DNA of 64,000 nt from Prevotella sp. P5-108 (GTDB lineage Bacteria > Bacteroidota > Bacteroidia > Bacteroidales > Bacteroidaceae), in the NCBI RefSeq assembly GCF_002251385.1, contig NZ_NPJJ01000053.1, forward strand, positions 1-64,000, in the 5' to 3' direction. Position 1 is the stretch's first letter. Every line of letters begins with the position of its first letter. This document shows, piece after piece, positions 9,975-18,015 of the stretch. The notes under the pieces are model-generated. The model was not told the origin of the DNA, did not search any database, and saw only the letters and a list, made by a program, of their open reading frames with translations. The translations under genes and the position numbers were made by a program.

Positions 9975-12272
9975 TTACTTCTTTTTCTTCAGTTCACGGC
10001 TGAACGAGTAGGGGGCGTCGTTGGCGCTGGTGCCGCGCTGGTAGTTGGGCTTCTGGCTGAGGCTGAAGTCGATGTTGGCGCCGCCCATGAGTGTGGCGTG
10101 GTCTATGTAGTTGCGGGTGTATTCGCTGCCGTTGATACGCATGCTGCTGATGTAGGGAGCGTCGGCACCGTTGCCATGGGCGTTGATGGTCACCTTGCGT
10201 CCGTTCTCCAGATTGAGCGTCACGCTGTCGAAGTAGGGCGTACCCAGCACGTACTGGTCGCTGGCAGGACATACGGGATAGAAGCCCAGAGCAGAGAATA
10301 CGTACCATGCCGAGGTCTGTCCGTTGTCCTCGTCGCCACAGTAGCCGTCGGGGTTAGGCGTATAGAAGCGGTCCATCACCTCGCGCACGCGCTGCTGAGC
10401 CTTCCAGGGCTGGCCCGAGTAGTTGTAGAGATAGATCATGTGCTGGATGGGCTGGTTGCCGTGGGCGTAGTTGCCCATATTCATGACCTGCATCTCGCGT
10501 ATCTCGTGGATGACAAAGCCGTAGTAGCTGTCGTCGAAGACGGGAGGTACGGTGAACACCGAGTCCATCATCTGGTTGAACGTGGCGTTGCCACCCATCA
10601 GGTCGATAAGTCCTTGCGGGTCGTGGAAGACGCTCCAGGTGTAGTGCCAGCTGTTGCCTTCGGTGAAGGCGTCACCCCACTTGAGCGGGTTGAAGGGTGC
10701 CTGGAACTCGCCGTTCTTCAACTTGCCGCGCATCAGACGGGTCTCGGGGTCGAATACCTTGCGGTAGTTCATGGCGCGCAGCTTGAATGGGCGCAGTTCC
10801 TTGTCCTTCTTGCCCAGTGCCTTGCCCATCTGGTAGATACACCAGTCGTCGTAGGCATACTCCAGGGTACGGGCCACATTCTCCTTGATGTTTACATCGT
10901 AGGGCACATAGCCCAGCTTGTTGTAGTATTCGTATCCGAGACGGCCGGTAGAGCTTATCTCTGGGTGAACTGCCTGGGTACCGTGTACCACAGCCTGCCA
11001 CAGCGTCTCGGCGTCGGCAGTGCGCACTCCCTTGATGATGGCGTCGGCCACTACCGATGCCGAATTGTTGCCCACCATGCAGCCGCGGTGCCCGGGCGAC
11101 GCCCATTCGGGCAGGAAGCCGCTCTCGCGGTAAGCATTGGCGAGACCTTCCTGCATCTTGGCGTTCTCTGAGGGGTAGAGCAGATTGAGCAGCGGGAAGA
11201 GCGAACGGAAGGTGTCCCAGAAGCCGGTGTCGGTGTACATATAGCCCTTCTCTACCTTGCCGTTGTAGGGGCTGTAGTGCATGGGCTGGCCGTCTACCAC
11301 CTCCCAGAAGGCGCGGGGGAAGAGCACCGAGCGGTACAGACAGCTGTAGAAGGTGCGCAGGTGGTCCAGACTCTGGTCTTTGACCTCGACGCGACCCAGC
11401 ACCTCGTTCCAGCGCTGGCGTCCGGCCTTGCACACATCGTCGAACGAGCGGTTGCCAATCTCTCCGAGGTTGACTTCAGCCTGCTCGGCGCTGATGAATG
11501 ATGATGCCACGCGAGCATTGACCACCTCTCCCTTGCGGGTCTTGAAGCCTATGATGGCTCCGGCATGGTCGTTGGCAGTCTCGGCGATGCCGCGGCTGAT
11601 TACGCCCTTGTCTACGGTGGCGGTATAGGTGAAGTCCTTGTCAAAGGTGATGACAAAGTAGTTGCGGAAGCCCTCGGGCACACCGCCGTGGTTGAAGGTG
11701 GTATAGCCCACTATCTTGCGCTCCTGGGGGAGTATCTTCACGTAAGAGCCGTTGTGGTAGGCGTCGACCACCACGAAGGCAGAGTCGGTCTCGGGGAATG
11801 TGAAGCGGAAGCTGGCGGCACGCTCGGTGGGCGCAATCTCTGTCACCACGTCGTAGTCGGCCAGATAGGCGCGATAGTAGTAGGGCAGTGCCTTCTCGGC
11901 CTTGTGGGAGAACCAGCTGGCGCGCTGCTCCTCGTCGAAGATGGCGCGTCCGGTGACGGGCATCAGCGAGAACATGCCGTAGTCATTGATCCACGGACTG
12001 GGCTGGTGGGTCTGCTTGAAGCCACGGATTTTGTTGGCTGAGTAGGTGTAGGTCCAGCCGTCGCCGTTCTTTCCGGTCTGAGGCACCCAGAAGTTCATGC
12101 CCCAAGGCATGGCTATCGCGGGATAGGTGTTGCCGGTAGATATCTCGTAGGACGATGCCGTGCCTACCAGCGTGCTTACATAATCTACGGGTTCGGTCTT
12201 GCTCCCGGCGTAGGCCATCATGGCCATACCTGCCGACAGCACTACTGTGCAAAGGGTTCTTAGCTTGTTCAT
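9975..12272 (-). CDS. GH92 exo-alpha-mannosidase, probably alpha-1,2-specific
   Basis: Calcium-dependent inverting mannosidase, 765 residues from the ATG at 12272; this start places a signal peptide (residues 1-22) at the N terminus, while an in-frame ATG 30 codons earlier overlaps the promoter. The catalytic acid is Glu538 (in TEGNSWHYTW) and the base aspartates are Asp647/Asp649 (in GDEDNGQTSAW). All three sit a constant five residues later than Glu533, Asp642 and Asp644 of the characterised BT3990, from memory. The +1-subsite pair reported for alpha-1,2 enzymes (His584-Glu585 in BT3990) is present as His589-Glu590, and a Trp at 94 matches Trp88. I therefore predict removal of alpha-1,2-linked mannose, for example from high-mannose N-glycan arms. 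It leads an operon with the metallophosphoesterase gene. Confidence 0.93.
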   Translation of the reverse strand: MNKLRTLCTVVLSAGMAMMAYAGSKTEPVDYVSTLVGTASSYEISTGNTYPAIAMPWGMNFWVPQTGKNGDGWTYTYSANKIRGFKQTHQPSPWINDYGMFSLMPVTGRAIFDEEQRASWFSHKAEKALPYYYRAYLADYDVVTEIAPTERAASFRFTFPETDSAFVVVDAYHNGSYVKILPQERKIVGYTTFNHGGVPEGFRNYFVITFDKDFTYTATVDKGVISRGIAETANDHAGAIIGFKTRKGEVVNARVASSFISAEQAEVNLGEIGNRSFDDVCKAGRQRWNEVLGRVEVKDQSLDHLRTFYSCLYRSVLFPRAFWEVVDGQPMHYSPYNGKVEKGYMYTDTGFWDTFRSLFPLLNLLYPSENAKMQEGLANAYRESGFLPEWASPGHRGCMVGNNSASVVADAIIKGVRTADAETLWQAVVHGTQAVHPEISSTGRLGYEYYNKLGYVPYDVNIKENVARTLEYAYDDWCIYQMGKALGKKDKELRPFKLRAMNYRKVFDPETRLMRGKLKNGEFQAPFNPLKWGDAFTEGNSWHYTWSVFHDPQGLIDLMGGNATFNQMMDSVFTVPPVFDDSYYGFVIHEIREMQVMNMGNYAHGNQPIQHMIYLYNYSGQPWKAQQRVREVMDRFYTPNPDGYCGDEDNGQTSAWYVFSALGFYPVCPASDQYVLGTPYFDSVTLNLENGRKVTINAHGNGADAPYISSMRINGSEYTRNYIDHATLMGGANIDFSLSQKPNYQRGTSANDAPYSFSRELKKKK

Positions 12273-12365
12273 TTTGTTTGGCTTGTTTGTATTGTTTCTT
12301 GTTATTGTTGTCTTCACCTTATGCTGATGAGGTCCGGCAGCTGGCGCTGTCGGAAAAATCATCTA

Positions 12366-12396
12366 CAAAGTTACGCATAACCAATCATTTTGCAAA
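12366..12396 (-). promoter_or_regulatory. Full -33/-7 promoter of the GH92 operon
   Basis: On the minus strand TTTG (12396-12393), a 19-base spacer and TAACTTTG (12373-12366) match the Bacteroidetes housekeeping consensus. The leader to the ATG at 12272 would be about 90 bases. Confidence 0.7.
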
Positions 12397-12463
12397 ACAA
12401 ATCGCATCATATTTGTTAAAAATATGTATGCGTGCGCGTGTTATGGAAGCCATCTTCATCCCC

Positions 12464-12715
12464 ATTTCTACCATTGCCGCCGCTATCGCATCCCCCGTTG
12501 CTGTCGCCCCGTCCTTTGCTATCCGCACCCCATTCCTCGCAGCCCTCACCCCATCCCTCGCCACCCTCGCCGCATCCCTCGCAATCTGCGTCGCGATGGC
12601 CGAAAAGTTGTTTCGGCAGTGGGATATAGTCATTTCGGGCTTTGCCTTAATTGTATCGTGGCGTGCAATAGTCGTTTCGCACCACGAAATGACTCTCGAT
12701 GTCATCTCGGGCATG
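12464..12715. repeat. Degenerate 21-bp tandem array (array 1)
   Basis: Twelve consecutive 21-base units can be laid out from 12464. The best pair, 12527-12547 and 12548-12568, agree at about 18 of 21 positions (ACCCCATTCCTCGC versus ACCCCATCCCTCGC at their starts). Units up to about 12589 are C-rich. Units from 12611 to 12694 begin TTTCGG, ATTTCGGGC, GTATCGTGG and GTTTCGCACC and tend towards short palindromes. The same order and strand are found in the array at 51902-52195. Function unknown. Confidence 0.7.
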
Positions 12716-12882
12716 ATTGGCGCCCTCGGCGGCGTGGCGCCTGCTCCCTCTGTCCCGACAGCGATGGTGGGGAGAGTGGCTGAGGCAACTACGCATGGCG
12801 CATCGATGGTGGGGGATGGCAAAATGTAGCCCGCGGTGTGTAAAAAACCGGCAAAACGTAATGTGGTTTGCGTGGAAAATAC

Positions 12883-12890
12883 TACTTTTG
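12883..12890 (+). promoter_or_regulatory. -7 promoter element for trpB (TACTTTTG)
   Basis: Exact TAnnTTTG match 35 bases before the trpB ATG at 12925. A TTTG at 12867-12870 lies 12 bases upstream, the same atypical spacing as at dapF. Confidence 0.5.
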
Positions 12891-12924
12891 TAAATGGAAA
12901 TCAAATCACTTAACACGACAAGAC

Positions 12925-14289
12925 ATGAAAAAACAAAAGAGATTTCTGCTCGAGGAAGACCAGATTCCCCGGCAGTGGTACAACATCCAGGCCGACATGC
13001 CCACCAAGCCGCTGCCGCCGCTCAACCCACAGACCCACCAGCCCATAGGTCCTGAAGACCTGGCTCATATATTCAGCGAAGAGTGTTCGCGCCAGGAGCT
13101 CGATACCGAGCACGCGTGGATAGACATCCCCGACGAGGTGAGAGACCTCTATGCCTACTATCGTTCGACACCTCTGGTGCGCGCGTATGCCCTGGAAAAG
13201 GCGCTCGACACGCCTGCTCACATCTATTTCAAGAATGAAAGTGCGTCGCCACTGGGCTCACACAAAATCAATTCGGCACTCGCACAGTGCTATTATTGCA
13301 AGCGAGAGGGCGTAACCAACGTCACCACCGAGACCGGAGCGGGCCAGTGGGGCGCCGCGCTGTCCTATGCCGCCAAGATATTTGGTCTCGAGGCTGCTGT
13401 CTACCAGGTCAAGATTACCATGAAGCAGAAGCCCTACCGCTCGATACTGATGCGCACCTTCGGAGCCACGGTCGAGGGCTCGCCATCGATGTCGACCCGT
13501 GCCGGCAAGGACATCATCACCCGCGACCCCCTCAATCCCGGTTCGCTCGGCTCTGCCATCTCCGAGGCTGTCGAGCTGGCCATGCAGACTCCGGGATGCA
13601 AGTATACGCTCGGTTCGGTGCTCAACCATGTCTCACTGCACCAGACAGTGATAGGACTTGAGGCAGAAAAGCAGATGGAGATGGCCGAGGAATATCCCGA
13701 CATGGTGATAGCCTGCTTCGGAGGAGGCAGCAACTTCGGCGGACTGGCTTTCCCCTTCATGCGCCATACCATCCTCGACGGCAAGAAGACCGAGTTTATC
13801 GCCGCCGAGCCATCGAGCTGTCCCAAGCTGACCAGGGGCAAGTTTGAATACGACTTCGGCGACGAGGCGGGATATACTCCGCTGCTGCCCATGTTCACCC
13901 TGGGCCACGACTTCAAACCTGCCAATATCCATGCGGGCGGTCTGCGCTACCATGGAGCCGGAATGATCGTGTCGCAGCTCATCAAGGACGGCTATATGCA
14001 TGGTGTAGACATCCCGCAGCTGGAGAGTTTCCAGGCGGGCATACTCTTCTCGCGCACCGAGGGCATCGTGCCCGCGCCCGAGAGCTGTCATGCCATTGCC
14101 GCCACCGTGCGCGAGGCCCTCAAGTGTCGCGAGGCCGGCGAGCAGAAGACCATACTCTTCAACCTGAGTGGTCACGGACTCATCGACATGCCCTCGTACG
14201 ACAGCTATCTCAACGGCGACCTGATGAACTACTCGCTCTCTGACGAGGAACTGCAGCAGTATCTCGCCCAGGTGCCCAAAATCATGTAG
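12925..14289 (+). CDS. trpB: TrpB2-type tryptophan synthase beta subunit
   Basis: PLP enzyme that condenses indole with serine to give tryptophan. From the ATG at 12925 it is 454 residues; an earlier in-frame ATG at 12868 lies before the -7 element, so I reject it. The PLP lysine is Lys114 in GSHKINSAL. TETGAGQWG follows, with Trp where classical TrpB1 has His, which together with the extra N-terminal stretch marks the TrpB2 subgroup. The phosphate-binding loop GGGSN is present. TrpB2 enzymes act without a stable TrpA partner and often salvage free indole. No other trp gene is nearby, which fits a stand-alone role. The gene ends in a long hairpin. Confidence 0.94.
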   Translation: MKKQKRFLLEEDQIPRQWYNIQADMPTKPLPPLNPQTHQPIGPEDLAHIFSEECSRQELDTEHAWIDIPDEVRDLYAYYRSTPLVRAYALEKALDTPAHIYFKNESASPLGSHKINSALAQCYYCKREGVTNVTTETGAGQWGAALSYAAKIFGLEAAVYQVKITMKQKPYRSILMRTFGATVEGSPSMSTRAGKDIITRDPLNPGSLGSAISEAVELAMQTPGCKYTLGSVLNHVSLHQTVIGLEAEKQMEMAEEYPDMVIACFGGGSNFGGLAFPFMRHTILDGKKTEFIAAEPSSCPKLTRGKFEYDFGDEAGYTPLLPMFTLGHDFKPANIHAGGLRYHGAGMIVSQLIKDGYMHGVDIPQLESFQAGILFSRTEGIVPAPESCHAIAATVREALKCREAGEQKTILFNLSGHGLIDMPSYDSYLNGDLMNYSLSDEELQQYLAQVPKIM

Positions 14290-14302
14290 TCAACACGACA
14301 AG

Positions 14303-14369
14303 CATAGAAATGATAAGGCCGAAGCAGGAGACACAGTGGGTCTCGGGCTTCGGCCTTGTCGTATCTATG
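14303..14369. terminator. Long hairpin between convergent trpB and GH78 genes
   Basis: Inverted repeat with 23-base arms, 14303-14325 and 14347-14369, matching at 20 of 23 positions with a perfect AAGGCCGAAGC core. Inner GAGAC/GTCTC can extend the stem. No strong T-run, so it may act as a weak bidirectional terminator or a 3' stabiliser. Confidence 0.65.
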
Positions 14370-14399
14370 CCGGCGGTGATGCCGGCTGGTATCAGCGGG

Positions 14400-16676
14400 T
14401 TACTTGGCTACGCGTATCTCGTGGTTGCCGGCACGCAGCCAGACGGCAGTCTTGCCCGCCTTGGCCCACTGGGCGTCGGTCACGATGCGGTCGGTGCGCA
14501 GAGCGCGGCCGTCGATGGTGATGCGGTCAGTGGCGGTCGAGGGAATGTAGACCAGCGCCTCGGTCTTGGCAGGCACGCCCACCGACATGGTGAGCTGGGT
14601 TTTGTCGCGCTTGAAAGCGGTAGAGACGGTGCCGCTCAGGGTGGGGAAGGAGAGGCTCGCCTCGCCGAAGGTAACATACTGCGGGTCTATCTTGAAGCGT
14701 CGCCAGCAGGGGTCGATAGTCTCGGCGCCCATGAGTTTCTGGGCTATCACGGTGAGACCGCCACCGCTCCAGGCGTGGTTGGACGAGCCGCCACGGAAGC
14801 CCCTCTTGCGGGCATCCCAGAACTCCCACAGCGTGGGGTAGTCCTTGTCGTTGACCATGGGGGCGATGCGCTTCTTCAGGCGGCGCATGGCGTAGTCGCC
14901 CTGGCCCATCTGGAAGAGGGCCTCCATGATATAGCGTTCCATATAGGGGCTGGCGTATTCCTGCGTCTTGAGTACATTGAATATCTCGCCATACTTGGAC
15001 TCGTCGGCGATGCCCGAGATGACGGCAAGAGCCTGTACGCGGTCATCGGTAGCGCCCATATACTGGGGATGGCGGTAGCTGTAGCCGTTCCAACAGTGGT
15101 TGTAACCCTTCTTGATCTGCTCCATAGTGGCGCGATACTGGGCTGCGTCGGCGTCGAGGCCCATCATGTCGGCCATACGTGCCATCGCGTCGAGTGCCAT
15201 GTAATGCCAGCCGGCGAAGATGAGCCTGATGTCGCGGTTGTCGCCCCAGTCGCCCCACAGCCAAGTGGCCTTGTAGGCAGCTGTAAGCCCGGTGGAGTCG
15301 AGCGGGAAGCGCTCAAGGTATCGGCGCACGGCAGGATAGACCTTGCGGATGGTGGCAGAATCGCCCGTATTCATATAGTAATTCCAGAAACCATAGAGTC
15401 CTACGGCTGCCAGCATCTGTCCGGGCAGCTCGCTCTTATAGGTACCTGGCACAGGGGCGTGGAGTATTCCCTCATCGGTCTGCCAGGCAGCCAGTTCGAG
15501 CATGCCCTTGCGCATCAGGTCTATCGACGAGAGCGACAGCGTGTAGAAAGCCTGGCTGGTAAGTATCACCTCGTCGCCCCACCACTGTGCGCGCTCGCGC
15601 TCGGGACAGTCAAAATAGGTGTCGCGCATATTGACATAGAGCGTATTGAGTGCTTTCTGCCAGAAACGGTTATAGAAATTGTTGTCAGAGTGGAAAGTAC
15701 CCACCACCTTGGTATCATAACCCGTCTGGCGATAGCTTACGCCGTTGACCTTGATGCCCTTGGGGAGATAGAGGATAATCTTCTCGCCGTTCATCCAGCC
15801 CAGCGACTCGTACTGCTGTTGTCCCTGCCGCGTCACGTACTGTGCCCTGACATTCCAGGCGCCCGCCATGTGGGAGTGGTTGGTCCAGATGTCTATGGTG
15901 TCGCCGCCCTGGGTGGCGGTGAGGTCTATCACGGGTGTCACCTGCAGGTTGCCGGGGAGGAAGGCGATGACGGTGTCGCGACGGGCACCCTCGTGGAGCT
16001 CGAAGCGGGCAGCCTTGACGCCGAAGTCCTTGAACATGGGTATCGGACGGCGTGTCATCTTGCCCCAGGGACGGTCGCCCCAAGAGCCAATCTCGACCGA
16101 GGGAGTGAAGCCGTACTTGGCAGAGACGTCGGCAGTCTGCCATCCGTCGATGGCATGGCGTGCGTCGTAGCTGATGTTGCTCTCGGAGAGTCGGAAGTTG
16201 GGCATCTCGCCTGTGGCTGTGGCATAGGCGGGATGGATGCGGCTCATCCAACTGGCGTTGGTACACAGCTCGGCATTGTCGGAGTCGATGTAGAGGCCTG
16301 ACTTGCCGCTGTCCTCATGGGAAAAGCCCGAGCGGCCGAAGTAACATACAAGGACAGCCACGCGGTTGTGACCTCGCTGGAGGTGGCGGCCCAAGTCGAT
16401 CTCGTCGTAGTAGCCCTCGCCGGGAGCGGGACCACGCTTGAGCGAGCCTTCGAAGACCACGAGGTTGCCGTTGACCCACAGCCAGTACTTGGAGTCGCAG
16501 GCTATGCGTGCTTTCAGGCTCCGCGGCTTGGTCTTCATCACCACATCCTTCTGGAAGGCTATCCATGTATTGGGGCGGTTGACACTGTCATCGGCAGCCG
16601 TTATCCACGACGCCTTGGCTCCCCATGCCGTGGAGGCACAGAGACTTAAGAGTAAAGAGATGATAAGGTTTCGCAT
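14400..16676 (-). CDS. GH78-like alpha-L-rhamnosidase
   Basis: A 758-residue exported six-hairpin glycosidase. Signal peptide 1-19 (ending AWG). Residues about 22-320 form N-terminal beta-sandwich domains, with a sugar-binding look around 60-130. The (alpha/alpha)6 catalytic domain starts near 325 and shows the clan motif DCPERERAQWWGD at 356-368, equivalent to the DCPxR(D/E)ERxGWxGD block that carries catalytic acids in GH78. The C-terminal beta domain covers about 670-758. Members release terminal L-rhamnose from pectin side chains, flavonoids or bacterial glycans; distant relatives have other activities, so the substrate is not certain. It is a single gene with its own promoter and no SusCD pair beside it. 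Confidence 0.82.
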   Translation of the reverse strand: MRNLIISLLLSLCASTAWGAKASWITAADDSVNRPNTWIAFQKDVVMKTKPRSLKARIACDSKYWLWVNGNLVVFEGSLKRGPAPGEGYYDEIDLGRHLQRGHNRVAVLVCYFGRSGFSHEDSGKSGLYIDSDNAELCTNASWMSRIHPAYATATGEMPNFRLSESNISYDARHAIDGWQTADVSAKYGFTPSVEIGSWGDRPWGKMTRRPIPMFKDFGVKAARFELHEGARRDTVIAFLPGNLQVTPVIDLTATQGGDTIDIWTNHSHMAGAWNVRAQYVTRQGQQQYESLGWMNGEKIILYLPKGIKVNGVSYRQTGYDTKVVGTFHSDNNFYNRFWQKALNTLYVNMRDTYFDCPERERAQWWGDEVILTSQAFYTLSLSSIDLMRKGMLELAAWQTDEGILHAPVPGTYKSELPGQMLAAVGLYGFWNYYMNTGDSATIRKVYPAVRRYLERFPLDSTGLTAAYKATWLWGDWGDNRDIRLIFAGWHYMALDAMARMADMMGLDADAAQYRATMEQIKKGYNHCWNGYSYRHPQYMGATDDRVQALAVISGIADESKYGEIFNVLKTQEYASPYMERYIMEALFQMGQGDYAMRRLKKRIAPMVNDKDYPTLWEFWDARKRGFRGGSSNHAWSGGGLTVIAQKLMGAETIDPCWRRFKIDPQYVTFGEASLSFPTLSGTVSTAFKRDKTQLTMSVGVPAKTEALVYIPSTATDRITIDGRALRTDRIVTDAQWAKAGKTAVWLRAGNHEIRVAK

Positions 16677-16702
16677 ATCTATTGTTTGTTGGTATTATGC
16701 TA

Positions 16703-16710
16703 CAAATATA
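16703..16710 (-). promoter_or_regulatory. -7 promoter element for the GH78 gene (TATATTTG)
   Basis: Exact TAnnTTTG match on the minus strand, 27 bases before the ATG. A TTTT rather than TTTG lies about 19 bases upstream. Confidence 0.5.
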
Positions 16711-16836
16711 CAAAAAAACGGGTAGTGGTAAAAGGAAAAGCCGCTCTTTTTGCTCTATCACAGGGAAAAAAGCGTCTGACGGGCGTCGGAATGACAGAAA
16801 AAGTGGTGTGGCTGCCTCTGTTAGCGCGAAAAAGCG

Positions 16837-16844
16837 TACTTTTG
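16837..16844 (+). promoter_or_regulatory. -7 promoter element for the transporter gene (TACTTTTG)
   Basis: Exact TAnnTTTG match 39 bases before the ATG at 16883. No clear -33 box. Confidence 0.45.
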
Positions 16845-16882
16845 TCAGCGATAGATGATTATGAATTCTGAAGATAGCTGAT

Positions 16883-17854
16883 ATGAAGTCTCTGTTACGG
16901 TTTCTGCGCAACTGGACACTGCCTGTGTCCATCGCCTCGGGCATCGCGATATATCTGGTCTTTGCCCTGGTGCCAGCCCTCGACGGCGCGGCGCGCGTGT
17001 GTGGTCCCATCTGCGACCGCATCCTACCTCTGTTTATGTTCTTGATACTCTTTGTCACCTTCTGCAAGGTAGACTTCCGCCGACTGATACCCGTGAGGTG
17101 GATGTTGTGGGTGGGCGTGGTTCAGGTGCTCTTTGTGGCGCTGTTCACGCTGCTGGTGGTGGAATACAGGCTCAAAGACAACAGTCTGATCATCGTCGAG
17201 GCCATCATCACCTGCATCATAGCCCCCGTGGCTGCTGCCGCGCCGGTGGTGACGGCCAAGTTGGGCGGCAAACTGGAGCAGATGACCACCTATACCTTCA
17301 TCTCCAACTTCATCACAGCGCTGCTCATCCCGGTATGTTTCCCGCTGATAGACAAGGCTGCCAATGTGAGTTTTCTCACCGCCTTTCTGACCATCCTGCA
17401 CGAGGTGTGCATGGTGCTGGTGCTGCCCATGTTGTTGGCGTATATCGTGAAGCATGGCATGAAGCGGCTGCATCGGTGGGTGGTGAGCATCAACGACTTG
17501 TCGTACTACATGTGGGGTGGCTCGCTGCTCATCGTCTCGGGCACCACGGCCAAGAACATCGCACACGCTGACACCACGCTGACCTTCCTGCTCATCATCG
17601 CGCTGCTGGGGCTTGTCCTCTGTGTCATCCAGTTTGCCGTGGGCAGATTTATAGGTCACTACTTTGGTGCCACCACTGAGTCGGGGCAGGCTCTGGGCCA
17701 GAAGAACACCGCCTTTGCCATCTGGATAGCCTATACCTACCTCAACCCGCTGTCGTCGATAGGTCCCGGCTGTTATATCCTGTGGCAGAACATCATCAAC
17801 TCGGTAGAGATATGGCTCTGCCGGCGCAGGCTGGGGCACGAACTGCACACCTGA
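16883..17854 (+). CDS. BASS-like (bile acid:sodium symporter superfamily) transporter
   Basis: A 323-residue inner-membrane protein with about nine or ten hydrophobic segments and short polar loops. Segments are visible at about 13-33, 46-60, 73-93, 102-122, 137-157, 168-188, 205-225, 233-252 and 280-300. The C-terminal block GQKNTAFAIW followed by NPLSSIGPG resembles the second crossover region of the bile acid:sodium symporter superfamily, where sodium and substrate bind. Length fits. The substrate is not predictable: relatives carry bile acids, pantoate or other organic anions. It stands alone, between two gene pairs transcribed the other way. Family assignment is by resemblance and is moderate. 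Confidence 0.6.
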   Translation: MKSLLRFLRNWTLPVSIASGIAIYLVFALVPALDGAARVCGPICDRILPLFMFLILFVTFCKVDFRRLIPVRWMLWVGVVQVLFVALFTLLVVEYRLKDNSLIIVEAIITCIIAPVAAAAPVVTAKLGGKLEQMTTYTFISNFITALLIPVCFPLIDKAANVSFLTAFLTILHEVCMVLVLPMLLAYIVKHGMKRLHRWVVSINDLSYYMWGGSLLIVSGTTAKNIAHADTTLTFLLIIALLGLVLCVIQFAVGRFIGHYFGATTESGQALGQKNTAFAIWIAYTYLNPLSSIGPGCYILWQNIINSVEIWLCRRRLGHELHT

Positions 17855-17878
17855 CGCCCGCAGCCGGTATCAAAACAA

Positions 17879-17950
17879 TATCCGCAATGCCGGATGTGGG
17901 CATTGCGGATAGAGAGAGGGCGCTGTCATCCATCAGGGATGGCAGCGCCC
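17879..17950. terminator. Two tandem hairpins between convergent genes
   Basis: TATCCGCAATGCC (17879-17891) pairs with GGCATTGCGGATA (17899-17911), 13 perfect bases. Then GGGCGCTGTCATCC (17918-17931) pairs with GGATGGCAGCGCCC (17937-17950), 13 Watson-Crick pairs plus one G-U. There is no long T-run. Position between the transporter (+) and the lipoprotein gene (-) suggests termination or mRNA 3'-end protection. Confidence 0.6.
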
Positions 17951-18015
17951 TACTTATTATATAAGGTATAGGGCTGATAGTCTGAGCCGTAGAGCTGCTT
18001 GTATCAGCCGTGGGT

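Larger units (their letters stand above)
12273..12924. other. Divergent intergenic region between GH92 and trpB
   Basis: About 650 bases holding the GH92 promoter (12366-12396), a 21-bp-period array (about 12464-12715) and the trpB -7 element (12883-12890). Open frames here, such as a 145-codon minus-strand frame, read as heptads because of the 21-bp period. I do not call them genes. Confidence 0.65.

Noticed and set aside
12385..12822. 145-codon minus-strand frame rich in heptads such as IARDAAR and VARDGVR
   Set aside because: The heptads are a direct result of the 21-bp array. Start codon lacks a promoter and no family is recognised. Kept as a possible alternative reading in the array finding.
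14310..16301. 663-codon open frame antisense to the GH78 gene
   Set aside because: The opposite strand carries the GH78 catalytic motif and signal peptide, so this is a shadow.
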